Assembly (NCBI GenBank): GCA_007449985.2
Contig: VIIQ02000827.1
Span: 496,001 to 560,000 of the forward strand
Reading direction: 5' to 3'
Length of the DNA stretch: 64,000 bases
From: Desmodesmus armatus
Taxonomy: Eukaryota > Chlorophyta > Chlorophyceae > Sphaeropleales > Scenedesmaceae
The notes below the pieces were generated by a model that was given only the letters and a program-made list of their open reading frames with translations, was not told the DNA's origin and ran no database searches. The position numbers were made by a program, and so were the translations under genes. Positions 12,183 through 23,994 of the stretch are shown one piece after another. Every line of letters starts with the position of its first letter. Position 1 is the stretch's first letter.

Positions 12183-15100
12183 ATGAGTCAGTCGTCAGAT
12201 ATTCAACCCCATCAGCGGATCTCGCCGCAGCACAGCAGCCCCCCAGCTGCTGCTCCCTCCAAGCTCACAGAGCAGCAACTGCTGCTCCTGCAGCAGCAGT
12301 GGGCCCAAACAGCTCCCCGACTGCGCTCAGACCAAAAGTCTATATGCTCCAACCGTAGCTCGGTTTCTGGATTGCAGTACAGCAGAGTCCGCAGGCCAGC
12401 ACAGGCAAGCACCCCAGGCCACAGCCTAACCCCCTACACCAGGGGCCCCAGCTTTGCTGGGCACATTGCAGATACTGCTCCCAACACGCCCCAAAACACT
12501 CCGGCAAACAGGGGCATTAGCTTCCCTGGCTTTATTCCCCCAGCCACGTCAGCACATGACCCATCAGGCAAGACAGCGCCAGACTTCACGCAGCAGCAGC
12601 AGCTGTCCGAGCTCGTCGTTTGCTCCAGGATGCAAGTCTATACTGGTAAGCACAAGGAAGAAGCAGCACACAGCACTGACAAGGCAGCGTGTTACCCGAG
12701 CAGAGCATTGACAGCATGCATTGATGGCCAGTGACGTGCACACTACTGAGCAGCCAGAGACACACACGCTGCTGATCACCCATGGCTCCCATGTGCATTG
12801 CACGACTTGGCTATGCCAATGTCTGTAACTGTAAATATTGCCAACAGCTGCAAGCGGTGCAGTGTTGCACTACCAGACACCCCCCTGACTTGCCTCTGTT
12901 AAGTCATTCACACCTCTCTGTGGTTGTCAGTTGTTCTGCCCCTGCAAAAGCAAGCTGTCATGCCTTTCACACTCCCTTGCACACTCAAAGCAACCTCACC
13001 CCACCCCCTCGTCAATCCACCCTCACATGCACCGCAGGAGAAGCAGATTCAGATTCAGGAGATGCCCCTGTAGGATCCCTGCGCGCCCGCCACTCAGGGG
13101 CAGAAAGGTCAGTCACAGTCGAGGGTGACAGCCCATTCGCTCACAGCATCAGCAGCAGCAACAGCACCTGCTGCACCCCTGACACCCCAGCACGGTCGCC
13201 AGCCACCACCAGGCTCTCCCACACCTACAGTACGCCTGGCAGGGTCAGCACACCCAGCAGCAAGTATGCTTGCAGCAACAGCAGCAGCAGCGCCAGAATT
13301 GGCGGGAACTTTGCCGCCATGCTCCTGCAGGACAGCGTTCACAGCACCAGCACACCAGCGACCCGCACATACAGCAAGATGAACAGCAATTCCTCAGGCT
13401 GGGCCCAGCAGGGGGGTGACGGGTTTGCTGGCTCTGCGTCTAGCCCCCTTCAGCCAGCCTTCTCCACAACGAGCCACAGCAGCTTTGCCAGCAGCCTGCA
13501 TTCAACGAGCAGTACCATGAGCGCCAGCACCAGCACTCCTAGGCGCCGGGGCAATGCAACCAGCAGCATAGCACCCACCATGGGCAGCCACCCATTGAGC
13601 GGCAGTTTCAGCAGCAGCACAGGGAGCTGGACGCCCCAAAGCAGTGCCTCCAGCAGGGTTCGAACCCCGTTCACACCATCTGCAGGGAGTGGCCCTAGGG
13701 GCCACCGCCTCAGCCAGCCATCCCTGCGGCCCCCTACTGCCGCAGGCTACAGTGCCGCCGGCGCGAGAGCTGCTGCTGCAGCCCTTATGAGTGGCAGTGG
13801 ATCGCTGGCTGGCTATACCACTACACGTGTGAGTGCAAGTGGTCTGCAGGCTGGGCACAGCACGCCTCGGGTGAGCGGCAGTGGCTTGCAGGCTGGGTAC
13901 ACACCACCGCGTGCGAGTGGCAGTGGTTCACTGGCTGGACACACCACTGCACGCGTTAGCGCAAGTGGCTCGCAGGCTGGCTACAGCACAGCGCGTGTCA
14001 GTGGCAGCGGGTCACTAGCTGGCTACACCACCACGCGCATAAGCGCAAGCGGCTCTCAGGCTGGCTACAGCACAGCACGTGTGAGCGCAAGTGGGATCCA
14101 GGGCCCCCATGGCAGCCTCCTAGCAGCGGCAAAGGCAGAACATGCAGCACTGATGGCTCAACTGAATGCTAGGAGCCAGGGAGGCAGGGGCCCCAGTTTT
14201 GGCGGGAACTCTCCCGCCCTGCCCTGCAGCCTCTCTGACCTGACCTCTGAGGTCATAGACAGCCTCGGCAGCCTTCAGGGCCAGGGTTCAGCCGGCCCCA
14301 TGTCAGGGTTTAGGGCTGGGACACAGGGTTCAGGCCTTAGCAGGAGGCTCAGCCATGCAGGCAGTGTGGCGGGCAGCTTGCTAGGGGAGGAGAGGAGCTT
14401 CATGGCATCAGTTCCAGAGGCGGCTCAAGCAGCAGCAGCAGCAACAGGACTGGCAGCAACAGCGGCAGCAGCGCCCTATGATCCTGCCACCAGCTGGGAT
14501 ACAGACAGCGAAAGCGGCTCTATGGAAACAGCCTCAATTTGTGCTGCTATGTTCAGCGCTGCACAGCAGTCGTTGGGCTACAACAGCCACAGCAGCAGCA
14601 GCACACTCAGGCCTGCCACACTCCAGAGCATCAGCACTGCTCAAGTTATGCCAGCGGGCCAATCAAAGCAGGCGTACTCACATGCTCAGGCTGGCTCCAG
14701 AGGGGGCATCCTTGCTCGGCTGTTTTGCCTGCGGTCTTCTGGCACCCTAAGCCCTAGGGCACACAGCCCAAGGATTACTCAACCCATGATGACTAAGAAA
14801 GTGAGGTACGGCAGTAGGATGAGCGGGCTGTCTGGAAAGGCATCCACCCGTGTGGATGGAGGAGGACCGTCAGCAGAAAAAAACCCCGGCAAACACAACA
14901 GAGCAGCAGCGGCAGCACTGGTGCTCACTCAACGTCAAGACAGCCTGACAGACCATCAGCCGGACATCACCCGTGCAGCTTCCTTCCATCCGCAGCGCGA
15001 GCAAGAGCAGCAGCAGCAGGCAGCGTCAGACTTCCTGCTGCTTCTGCCACAGTACGTGCAGCCAGCAGCAACAGGCAGCGGTCAGCTGCACGCTACCACC

Positions 15101-15874
15101 ATGCTCTACAACAGCAGTGCCAGCCCCATCTACCGCTTTGCTGGCACAGCCGACGCAGGAGCATCTTACATCCCAACCGCCACAGGGGGCGAGCACTACC
15201 ACCGTAGTATCCTTGCAGCATCAGGCAGCCGCCAAGCTGCCACACCAACACCCCGCAGCGCCCTCAGCAGCGCAGGCGGCTTCTTCGGAACACCTGAGAG
15301 GGAAGGAGTACCCAACTCCCGCCCAGGGGGTACAGTCAGCTGGGGAGGGTTTGCCCAGCCTGTCAGTGCTGCTGCTGCCCTCCATGGTGGCGGCTATGCG
15401 GCTGCGTACAGTAGCCGCCGGGGCGGCAGCACCGCCTGCAGCGTTGCTGCTGAGAGAGCGGCGCGCATGGTGGCTGCTCAGCTGCAGGCCTCCGAAGCAG
15501 CGAGGGCTGCCAGCAGCGGCGGCAGCGTGTGTGCGGGTTCCGCTCTCAGACCTTCCCCTGCTGCTACAGGCAGTAGTACTGCTGCTGCAGCGCCGCACAG
15601 GCTGTCGGAGCTCACCCTACATCAGCTCCAGCAGCTGCAGCTGCCGCTTGCAGCCGGCACTGCTGCCAGCATGCACGGCAGTGCTGCTGGCAGCGTAGTG
15701 AGTGAGGCGGTGTCAGGGACGACCTACCGATCAGGTGCTGCGGGGTCTGTTGCTGGCAGCAGGAGGGGCGGGTATGAGAGCAGGAGGCAGCTGCAGGCGG
15801 TGTATGAGAAGGGGCAGCTGTGCTGGAAGCGCCCACAGCAAGGCAGTGACTCTGGCTACTTGTCGACACCGTGA
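12183..15874 (+). CDS. Large Ser/Ala/Gln-rich protein with 14-residue repeats, function unknown
   Basis: Two exons, 12183-12645 and 13038-15874, join in phase 1 across a GT-AG intron (ACTG|gtaagc ... accgcag|GAG) to give 1,099 residues. No known domain was recognised. The N-terminus has Gln/Leu-rich and Pro/Ser/Thr-rich stretches with short motifs RGPSFAGHI and RGISFPGFI, and a similar RGPSFGGNS occurs later. Residues 406-503 are seven near-perfect 14-residue repeats of the form S(G/A)SG-(L/Q)AGYTTTRV. The rest is low-complexity Ser, Ala, Gly and Thr with a few basic patches, and the protein ends SGYLSTP. The composition suggests a disordered, phosphorylatable protein; this is inference. The continuous 2.8-kb open second exon and the clean splice phase make it very likely to be a real gene. 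The 3' end of the transcript may extend far into the G/T-rich sequence downstream. Confidence 0.75.
13790..14083 (+). repeat. Seven 42-base coding tandem repeats
   Basis: Seven direct units of 42 bases, each coding 14 residues that begin SGSG or SASG and end with Arg plus Val, Ala or Ile. Units alternate between two subtypes (SLAG and LQAG/SQAG), which suggests growth by duplication of a two-unit block. Confidence 0.9.
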
Positions 15875-17235
15875 GCGTTCAGGCGAACCGTCCTGCCGCA
15901 ATGCGGATCTATGGCGGGACAGGCTGTCACTAACTGACCTGGTCATTGCAGCTTCCTGGAGGCGAGCAGTGTTCAGCACTGGCCAGTGTCTGCGTGCATT
16001 CTTTGCTAGTAGTCACACTATTTCACCCTCATGGTGCAGATGGCTAATGTGAGCCTGCAGGTGTTGGCAGTGCATACAGCACTGCATCCTTATTTCTGCA
16101 GTCAGGTGAATCTGTTTTTGGTGGAGAGAGAGACAGGCTCGTGTTTTGGTAGAGGTTGCCTGGCTGACAGCTCCTCTATTAGGTTCAATCCTCTCGGCTT
16201 TTTGATGCTGATGGTCAGGATGCAATGCCTGCCGCAGCGTTGTCGGGGCCTGTGCAGTCCTGCTGTTGTGTGTGCACACGTGAGGCTGTTTGTCTGCCAT
16301 GACACCGGCATAGCAAAGGGCTCCAAAGCAGGCACTTTTCCAGCAAACTGTTCAGATGACGCATATCAAAATGCTGGGCATTTCACTTTGTTGCTTGGTA
16401 TAGCGTGCCATAACATCCCACGACATGGGCGTGGCGCGCAGGCTGTGCCCTGCTCCGGGGTTTGCAGCTTTGCAAGTTTGGGGCTTCTTCGCTTGCCACG
16501 TTGGTGTACCACGCTCATCCCACCCTGTGTGGGGAGGTGCTGGCAAATATGCTGATTTTGTGTAGGGCAGGCTCTTGGGTTCCTGCACCAGCTTTACGGT
16601 TGGGTATTTGATGCAGCACTCTGCTACCAGCAAGCGCCTGCTGCATCCACAGCTCTGGCACAAATGCGGTTAGCAACGGCGGTTGCTATGCCAGTGACGG
16701 CAATAGAAGCTGCACTGGATGCATTCTCGACCGGTGAACTGGTTTTGTGTCGGACTTCTTCAGCCGCATATGTACTGTCTCAACAGCCCATGTATACTCA
16801 GTTCACTACCAGCCATGCTTTTCTGATACGCTTATGTTGCTGCTATACAGCTGCCCTACTTGCGCATGGGGGATTGCACCAGGTGCCTGCTACACATGGT
16901 TGGTGCGCCCTGCAAACAGCTCGCCCGTATATGCTACTGTCGGTACTGTCGATGTCACACACCTTTGTGAGCCTGGCCAAGGCTTGGTCGTTGAGAGTAT
17001 TCCAGCTGTGTTCGAGTGTTCCGTCCTGCCCTCAGGGCTTGCAAGCCACCTGTACTACTTTGGCGGCCGCTGTGGTCACTGCTCTATGCTAGGGTCGAGT
17101 CTGTCAATCCAATGTGCCACTGCAGCAGCTTGAATTGCATCAGCACCAGCACCACATGGCATCAGCACAGTACTGGCTCTCGCGCTCTGCAGGTTGCAGG
17201 GCTATGGTTGATGGGCTTGTGCGGTTCAGGCAACA

Positions 17236-17318
17236 GTTTTTAGGGCTCCTGTGCTGCATGCATCAGGGTTCAGTGCACCTGTGCTGCAGGCATCAGGGTT
17301 TTCGGCACCTGTGCTGCA
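17236..17318 (+). repeat. Short tandem repeat, about 31-33 base units
   Basis: About three units carrying CACCTGTGCTGCAGGCATC followed by AGGGTT. Units differ by a few substitutions and small gaps. It is non-coding as far as can be seen. Confidence 0.7.
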
Positions 17319-18877
17319 GAAAACAACAGGGTTCTGGTCATAGGGGTCCTCTGCTCTGGCAGCATCAGCATGATAACCTGTGTGAGACACAACTGCAGAT
17401 GGTCGAAGTGCTGGGGTTAGCAGTGTCTTGCAAGGGTGCTTACATGGCGGTGTCCTGCTGTTGTCGGCTGTGTCATCAGCACGACGGGACCCCCCTGCCA
17501 ACGTACAACAATACGAGCAGTTCTTGCAGCATTAACTCTGCGCTGTGGCCCACGCCAGGTGCGCCAAGGGATGTTTGAACTTGTTGACCTACACACTGTG
17601 GGCTGCATGCGCGCTTGTCATGTCACAGTGATGCTTGGAATTCATGCGTGTGTACGTGTGTTTGAGTACTGTACTTGTGTTATCTGACTTGTTGCTGTGT
17701 GCTGGCCCACAGACCAGTAGTAAGGTCTGGGAAGGCGCCAGCAGCACTACTGCACTGCAACTGTTTGTTGCAGTTTGCTCACTCAGTGGGCCTGGTGTCC
17801 CTTCATGAACTCAGTTTGCTCTGGGTCTCATACTGTCACTATCGAGCCGGTGAACCATTTCATGATGATCAGGGCCTCTCTGTGGTTTGTTTCCTCTCCA
17901 TGAATCCAATGAATGGCTGGCAGGAGCTCGCTTGACGGCTACTGATGTAAGGACGCAGCACTCACGGCATCACCTTATCCAATCTGCTGGCCCATGGACT
18001 CTTGGCATGTGATGGGACCAAGTGCGGTCTGCCAAGGCATCACTAGTGCATTGCAAGAGGCCGTTGTTGTAAGCCCACTACAACAATACAACCAAGTTGT
18101 TGCTCAGTCTCTTCCATCCGTGCTTTGGGCGCAGTGCAGTCGGCTTCATCCCCAAGAAATGTACTTTTGGACAAAGGAGCAGCATTATGCCCTTGGTCAT
18201 GGCGGCAGTGATGTAACAAGACTTGTGACAGTGCCAGAGAAGGGTACACTGAATGCTGCAGCACAGGCCATGTTGCAAGGTCTGCTGCATTACCCAAACT
18301 TGACACGGAAGAAGTGGGTATGTAGCACAGCGCACAACCAACAAGCAGCCATCGCCAACAATCACACAACTCAGTAACCGTCAAGTGTAGCTAAGCCTGC
18401 AACCAACAGTGTGCACGCCAGGCCACTCCTGCACATATGCCGCATACTTGCTCACGACAAAGGCACCCTCTGGCAAGCTCAGGCCAGGGCAGCGACTGCA
18501 GCATCGCTTGCCATTTTGTGTGCATGCGACACACCGCGTCAAAGTAACTGGCACACACAGGCCCCACACACACACTGTAAGGGAACAGGCACCCTGCAAC
18601 TTCACCCTGCTGGCCGCCAGGGCCCTTGTGTCAAGTCAACATCACACAGCACCAGCTTGGGTGTCAACCTGCACACCACTGCCAGCTGATTTGAAGTGTG
18701 CCATTGCATCCTGCCATGATCTCTGCAATGCCCACGGGGCCCAAGCGCATCTGTGCCCAAGCTGCTGTAACTGTCCTGTACTGCAGTGGGCCAATTTGTG
18801 CATGCTGCACACCCACAGGCAGAGCCGCACACCAGGCACCCTGTGTCCGCAACAGCACCAAGGCCGTTGGCTCTGAA

Positions 18878-18940
18878 CTGTGTAGGGGGGTGAGGAAGCA
18901 CACGAATAGAATCTGTGTAGGGGGGTAAGGAAGCACACAA
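18878..18940 (+). repeat. Two-unit tandem repeat (about 33 bases)
   Basis: Two copies of CTGTGTAGGGGGGT(G/A)AGGAAGCACACAA-like sequence separated by ATAGAAT. Non-coding. Confidence 0.75.
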
Positions 18941-20418
18941 GATGAATCCAAGCAAGCTGGCTCTCAGCGCGGGCCAAGAACACAGCAGCCACCCCTAGCA
19001 AAACCCTCACGAACACACATACACTGGACCACCTAGCCATCACTCACGCGGCCCACCACTAGCACTCCAAAGGTTTCACACTGTTGTTACCGACACACAT
19101 GGGCACGCACCTTTCGGCCCTGGCCAGCAGCCACAGACAGAGCTGAGAGTCAAGGAATGAAACGTCAACATGGCAAGCACACCTGCTGCGGTAACCCTGA
19201 TACATCGCTTGAAGGAAAGCTGTGGTGGACTTGCTACCCCTGCTAGCCTAGCAGCCACACAGAGCAAAACTGGACACATGGGGGGTGCAACACCATCAAC
19301 ACACGTGCTGCAAAATGTCCTGACCCCTTGAAACCCCTTGCCAACAGGCTGCTGGCATGCCTGGCTGGCAACAGCAGGGTTCCACCGGTCTGGAACAAAC
19401 CTGGACAAACCCTGCCCCATCATATTGTTGCTGCAAGCTAAATGTCAGCACAATGGTCTGCGCCGACTCAGTACTGTCAAGATACACACTACAGCAGGGT
19501 GAAGGGCAGAAGGCCCTCCTCTCTTGTCACACCTGCCCAAGAAACAACAATGACGCCATATGACGCACTGCCCTGCAGAAGCTTTCACAACAAGCTGCAT
19601 GTAGCGGCCCGAGACGGGGCAGCACACGCATGGCCACTAAAGGCCTAAGACAAACAGGGCAGCACACACACCCCAGTGCCTACACTGCCTGCACATGCCT
19701 GCCTGGCTACACACATACACGGCAATGAGACCCCAAGCATAGACAACATGTGACGAACATGCAAATCAGGATGTAGGGATTGGGAAAACAGGCCAAAGAC
19801 GGCTGTGCTTGCTATACAATATCGAAGCAAGTAGTAGATCATTTTGTAAGCAGTGTGCACATGATGAATGCTTCCTGTGGCTCCACACCTCCGCCAGGCT
19901 GACAGCGCACACACGGCATTTGAAAAAACAGAAACCTGAACAACTCTCTTAGTGTGGAAATCACCCAGCCAGCACAGCACCTTCCCACAGCTCGACCCCA
20001 TCCCAACTCCAGTTTATGCTGCTCGTTCAACACAGACGCCCCACTCCCATGCTGTGCTGGCAAGTGCTCCTGCTGGCACCTGTCGCGCCATGACAACGCC
20101 GACACACCCGGCAACTACCCGCTGCTGCATGAGCTCTTGAACTCAGCGCCATCTAGGGCTGCTGCGCGCAGCAGAGCAGGGTTCCCAGCTGCTGCTGTTG
20201 CCCTAAGCGGCGGGCTGAGCAGCCGCAGCTGCGCACAGCCAGCCACCCCAGCACACCCTGCTGCTGCGGTTGCATTCCGCAGTGGCCTGTGCAGCTGTGG
20301 TGGCTCCTAGCAAGCCACCTCGCGTTGTGCGTTCCCCCTGGCCCAGCGCCGCGTACGGCAGCACGACCTGCAGCCGCTATGGCCATCAGCGGCTGCGCCT
20401 GTGCAGCTGTGTTACTGG

Positions 20419-22014
20419 CTAACACGCCACCCCAGGCTGCACCACCACCTGACCCGAGGTCTTGCTGGCGGCCCGCAGCTGCTGCAGCTGATCGGCCGTC
20501 TTACTGTGCACCCGCAGCTGCTGCAGCTGATCTGAGGTCTTGCTGGCAGCCCGCAGCTGCTGCAGCTGCTGGGTGACGCTCATGCTCATGCTCTTGCTGG
20601 ACTTGCGCAGCTGCTCGGGGGTGGGGGAGGACCTGCTGTCAATCTCGTATGGTGCTGCTGCCTCCCATGCTGCTGTAACCTCAGGCTGCGAGGCCCTGAT
20701 CTGGTCCTCGTCCTGGTCCTCATCCTGGTCTACTTGGTCCCCTGCCTCTGCTGCGGCTGATGCACCAGCCACTGCTGCCGCTACATGGGCCTCCACTGCT
20801 GCTGCCGTGTCGTCCCCGAGTGCTTCTTCTTCTGCTGCTGCCTCCTCGTCCTCATCCTGTGCTGCTGTGTCGGCGGCCTCTGAGGGTTCCTTGAGGATTG
20901 GTGGGGGGGCCGGCATGTCGTGGCGGACTGGGGGGTACTCAGGGAGGTCTGACAGCTTCCTGGAGGTGCTCCTGCAGGTGGTGCGTATGTGCTGGCTGTA
21001 CAGGTCCCCTGAGAAGTCCAGATTCTGCCACATGTACTGCTTGTTGGGGTCGGCCGGCTTGGGGGGCTCGTACGGGCTCGTGCTGCGGCCCCCGCTGTCA
21101 TCCCCCTGCTGTCTCCACACCTCCGCCATCTGCTGCTGATACTCAATCTCCTTGGCTGTGCGTGGCCTGTGGATGTCACATGCCACCTTCCAGGCTGGCT
21201 GCTTGTCGACGAGCACGAGCTGCACAGCACAAGATGCATAAGCGGCAGCACTTGTGGTTCACGCTGATGCTGTAGTGGCGCGCAGACGTAACCACTGTGC
21301 AGTGCATGGCTGCACGTGGCTTCACTCACTTTGCAGTGATGCTGCAAGTGGCTTCACCCTGGGTGGCTCAGCACACGGAGACCATGGCTACAGGATCATC
21401 ATCATCAGGGCTAAGTCAGGAAGCTGAGGATGCAGCGAGACTCGACTGCTGGCCCCGTCCCCACTTACCAGTCCACGTTCTGCAAGAATCTCCTTGACAA
21501 ATGCTGTGTCTGCGGGCTTGGCAGTTGGGTCCATATACTTCATCAGCTTACTTGTGGACCAGTCCCTGCCAAACAGCCGGAGCTTTTGTCTCTGCACACA
21601 CAGCAAGCACAACACAACTGATTCTGAGAGCTGCTCTGTCAGCACATCACCTACAAGCCTACAGAAAGGGTATGCAGGCAGCAGCTGCGATGGCGAGCAG
21701 CAGAATACAGCACCAAGTGAAGCTGCAACCATGCATACACTGCCACCCGTGCAGCCCCTGACTGTCCACAGTTTCCTTTTCAACATACGATGTTCGAACA
21801 GCGTGGCTATGCCTCCAGTTCGGCCAAGCCTGAGAGCATGACTGGGAGCACCATGACTGTACTGGCCACCCTAGGCCTGCAGCTCCTCTCTCACCTCCGT
21901 GAAAGACAGCGGGGTGTAGTCCTCTTCCTCCTCATAGAAATTCGGCGGTTTGGACCCAAAGAAGCTCTTGAGCCTGTCCATAACCTTGTATTGAATGTTG
22001 TGCAGGTTTGGCAT
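20419..22014 (-). CDS. 347-residue protein with acidic middle and 13-residue C-terminal repeats, function unknown
   Basis: Three exons on the - strand: 22014-21895, 21591-21469 and 21219-20419. All junctions are in phase 0 with GT-AG introns. The ATG at 22014 is the first after an in-frame stop. The first 110 residues or so look like a folded, conserved-type domain: DRLKSFFGSKPPNFYEEEE, then LRLFGRDWSTSKLMKYMDP, then LVLVDKQPAWKVACDIHRP and a predicted helix KEIEYQQQMAEVWRQQ. I do not recognise the family. The middle is Pro-rich and then strongly acidic (Asp/Glu/Ala), and the C-terminus carries three 13-residue repeats (LQQLRAASKTSDQ and variants). No signal peptide or membrane segment is visible. 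It is divergently arranged with the membrane-protein gene at 22714. A cytosolic or axonemal scaffold is possible, but nothing in the sequence proves it. Confidence 0.75.
20443..20568 (-). repeat. Three 39-base coding repeats
   Basis: Three direct units coding LQQLRAASKTSDQ, LQQLRVHSKTADQ and LQQLRAASKTSGQ near the C-terminus of the 347-residue protein. They are built around CAGCTGCTGCAGCTG-like sequence on the + strand. Confidence 0.85.
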
Positions 22015-22713
22015 GTTGACGTCTTTTGGAAGGACCAGAAGAATTTCTGAATGTCAACAGGAATGCCGGAATTGTATTTTCCGTGTCGGATGCTGATGGT
22101 GAATAATCTACGACACAGGTCACACAGGTTACACAGTCACACGGCTCTCTCTTTACAGCTTCAACGGCTTCCCATCATTTCTTTTCTTCAGTAGTAAATC
22201 CAGCTGAGCAGTCCTGCAGCTGGGGCACTTGCAGACCCGTAAATCTGTACTTGGTAACACCCCACTGGGGCATGTACGCCCAGTGACACTCCAGGTGTCC
22301 TGATGCCAGGCAGATCAAGCCCATGGAGCAGTCCACAGGCCATCAAGGTATGTGGTGTTCAGGGTGACTGTTGCACTGGCAAGCCCGACTATGGCCAAGG
22401 AAAACAGCCACCCTCTGCCACCTACAGTACTAGCGGGGCCAGGGGGGGGCCTGCTTGCTCTCCTATCATTTGGAGCTGATGTGAGCATGACGTCAGTATG
22501 ATGTTTTTCTAATGCTCCGGGGGCGTACAACGGCATCAGCTGCATATGTGCCTAGGCACGACACGACTTGGCGTGTGACTGTTGTGACAAGCACATGGGC
22601 GAGGCAGCAACACCCATCGACATCACCAGTACCCACATTGAGATACACTTGCAATAGCACCTACACAGGCAACAACATCCACTGCGGCTGTGCAATGGCT
22701 GCTGCTGCTGCAG
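22015..22713. promoter_or_regulatory. Divergent intergenic region
   Basis: About 700 bases between the ATG of the - strand 347-residue gene and the first recognised exon of the + strand membrane-protein gene. It probably carries both promoters and the missing first exon of the + gene. No TATA box or other motif stands out enough to call. Confidence 0.4.
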
Positions 22714-23994
22714 GTCCTGTTCTATGCAGACTGCGCGGCATGTATCACTTCCATGCTTGCCTTCGCCATCTCCCTGGAGAAGCTATCCTACCAGCTGCCC
22801 GATCACACCGATGGGCCCCAGCATCAGCACATGCACCACCACCAACAGCAGAAGCAGCAGCCACCAAGGGCCTTACATAGTGTGAAGATGCCCTCCTGGC
22901 CCTCAGCACTGCGCGTGAACCACGGCGGCCACTACATCACACCCTTGATCGGCACTTTGCTGCTTCCGGCCGTGCTGGTGCTGTTCTACACCATGGCCAG
23001 GCGGCCGCACGTGTACGTTCAGCACAGGGGCCTGCTGTGCGGCATCAACCGCGTGATCAGGGCCGCTGTTCACATCTGTGTGATCAGCACAAGCTACGGC
23101 AGAGCCCCTTTGGAGCTGGGCTTGGTGGTTCGCCTGCACGGCTACCTACAGCAGGGCGCATCCTGCATGTCCCTCGCGCTCGTTGTCCTGCAGCCCATGA
23201 TGTTTGCCATGCAGCAGGCCCTGTTTGTGGTTCCCTTCAGGTATGCCGTTCTCCTGCAGCTGCTCAGCACAGGAGTTGCGCTGCAGTGGACACGGCAACT
23301 CCCCTGCATACTGAGCCACCCAGCTCTGCAGGATGGGGAGCTCACGGCACCCTTCTATTCAGTCGCAGAGGCAGCGTGCCGGCAGATGCAGGATGTGACA
23401 GCCGCAATCCAGCTAATGTCAGCCCTGCCTGAAGGCCTGCTGGCACCTGTCAGTTCGGTCTGCAGGGGTGTGCATTCCCTGCAGACGCTCAACGTCTTTG
23501 CCACGCTGCACGGTCTGTTTGTCGTGCCCGTAAGCGCCGTGTATGGGCTAGATGCCTGGATCCGGGCGTGTGCAGTCGTGCAGCCGGCAGCACAGCACAG
23601 CACACCGGCAGCAGCACAGGAAGCAAGCAGCAGCAGCCGCAGGGCTGGGACGTATCCGGCTGAAGCGGCAGGGGATATGAGAAGGCTGGGGGGGAGGCAA
23701 GGCAGGCAGCCGTATGCAGCTGCAAGGCCTCACGGCATGCGAACCCTGCCAACTCGTCCAGCAGCAGCCGGCCAAGCAAGCAGCAGCACTGCCCAGCGCG
23801 GCAGCAGCCAGGGGGTGCTGGAGCGGTGTGTGGAGGAGGCCAGTGTGACTGGCAGTGCAGGCCTTGCCATGCGCGGCCTGCCACTGCTGCTGCTGCTCCT
23901 GCTTGTGCCTGTTGCGCTTGTGCTGACCTGGCACCTGGCGGAGTTGATTGCTGGTGTTATGGCTGCCAGCACACATTGCCCTGCTGTGTTGTGA
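22714..23994 (+). CDS. Multi-pass membrane protein, paralogue 1 (5' end missing)
   Basis: One long exon, opening after a CTG-rich acceptor (ctgctgctgcag) and ending at TGA 23994. It encodes about 426 residues with roughly six or seven hydrophobic spans, including YITPLIGTLLLPAVLVLFY, the run MSLALVVLQPMMFAMQQALF and a C-terminal LLLLLLLVPVALVLTW. It matches the protein at 26363-27610 along its length: ALQWTRQLPCIL versus AMQWCRMLPCIL, LQTLNVFATLHGLFVVP versus LQTLQAFCTMCCLLLLP, and the tail AELIAGVMAASTHCPAVL versus SELLAGMFAASTDCTAVL. The loop after the first span carries a His/Gln-rich insert, and a Ser/Arg-rich loop precedes the last span. The family is not recognised; a membrane receptor, channel or sensor part is possible. 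There is no in-frame ATG before the acceptor, so an upstream first exon is expected. Confidence 0.7.
   Translation, partial: VLFYADCAACITSMLAFAISLEKLSYQLPDHTDGPQHQHMHHHQQQKQQPPRALHSVKMPSWPSALRVNHGGHYITPLIGTLLLPAVLVLFYTMARRPHVYVQHRGLLCGINRVIRAAVHICVISTSYGRAPLELGLVVRLHGYLQQGASCMSLALVVLQPMMFAMQQALFVVPFRYAVLLQLLSTGVALQWTRQLPCILSHPALQDGELTAPFYSVAEAACRQMQDVTAAIQLMSALPEGLLAPVSSVCRGVHSLQTLNVFATLHGLFVVPVSAVYGLDAWIRACAVVQPAAQHSTPAAAQEASSSSRRAGTYPAEAAGDMRRLGGRQGRQPYAAARPHGMRTLPTRPAAAGQASSSTAQRGSSQGVLERCVEEASVTGSAGLAMRGLPLLLLLLLVPVALVLTWHLAELIAGVMAASTHCPAVL

Larger units (their letters stand above)
15875..20418. other. Gene-poor stretch with a strand-composition switch near 18.36 kb
   Basis: No supported coding exon. 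From about 15.9 to 18.36 kb the + strand is rich in G and T; beyond that it is rich in A and C up to the - strand gene ending at 20419. Introns of + genes here are G/T-rich on the + strand and those of - genes are A/C-rich, so this may be two long convergent untranslated regions. TGTAA words on the + strand near 17945, 18068 and 18212 are candidate poly(A) signals. Short tandem repeats lie at 17236-17318 and 18878-18940. Confidence 0.45.
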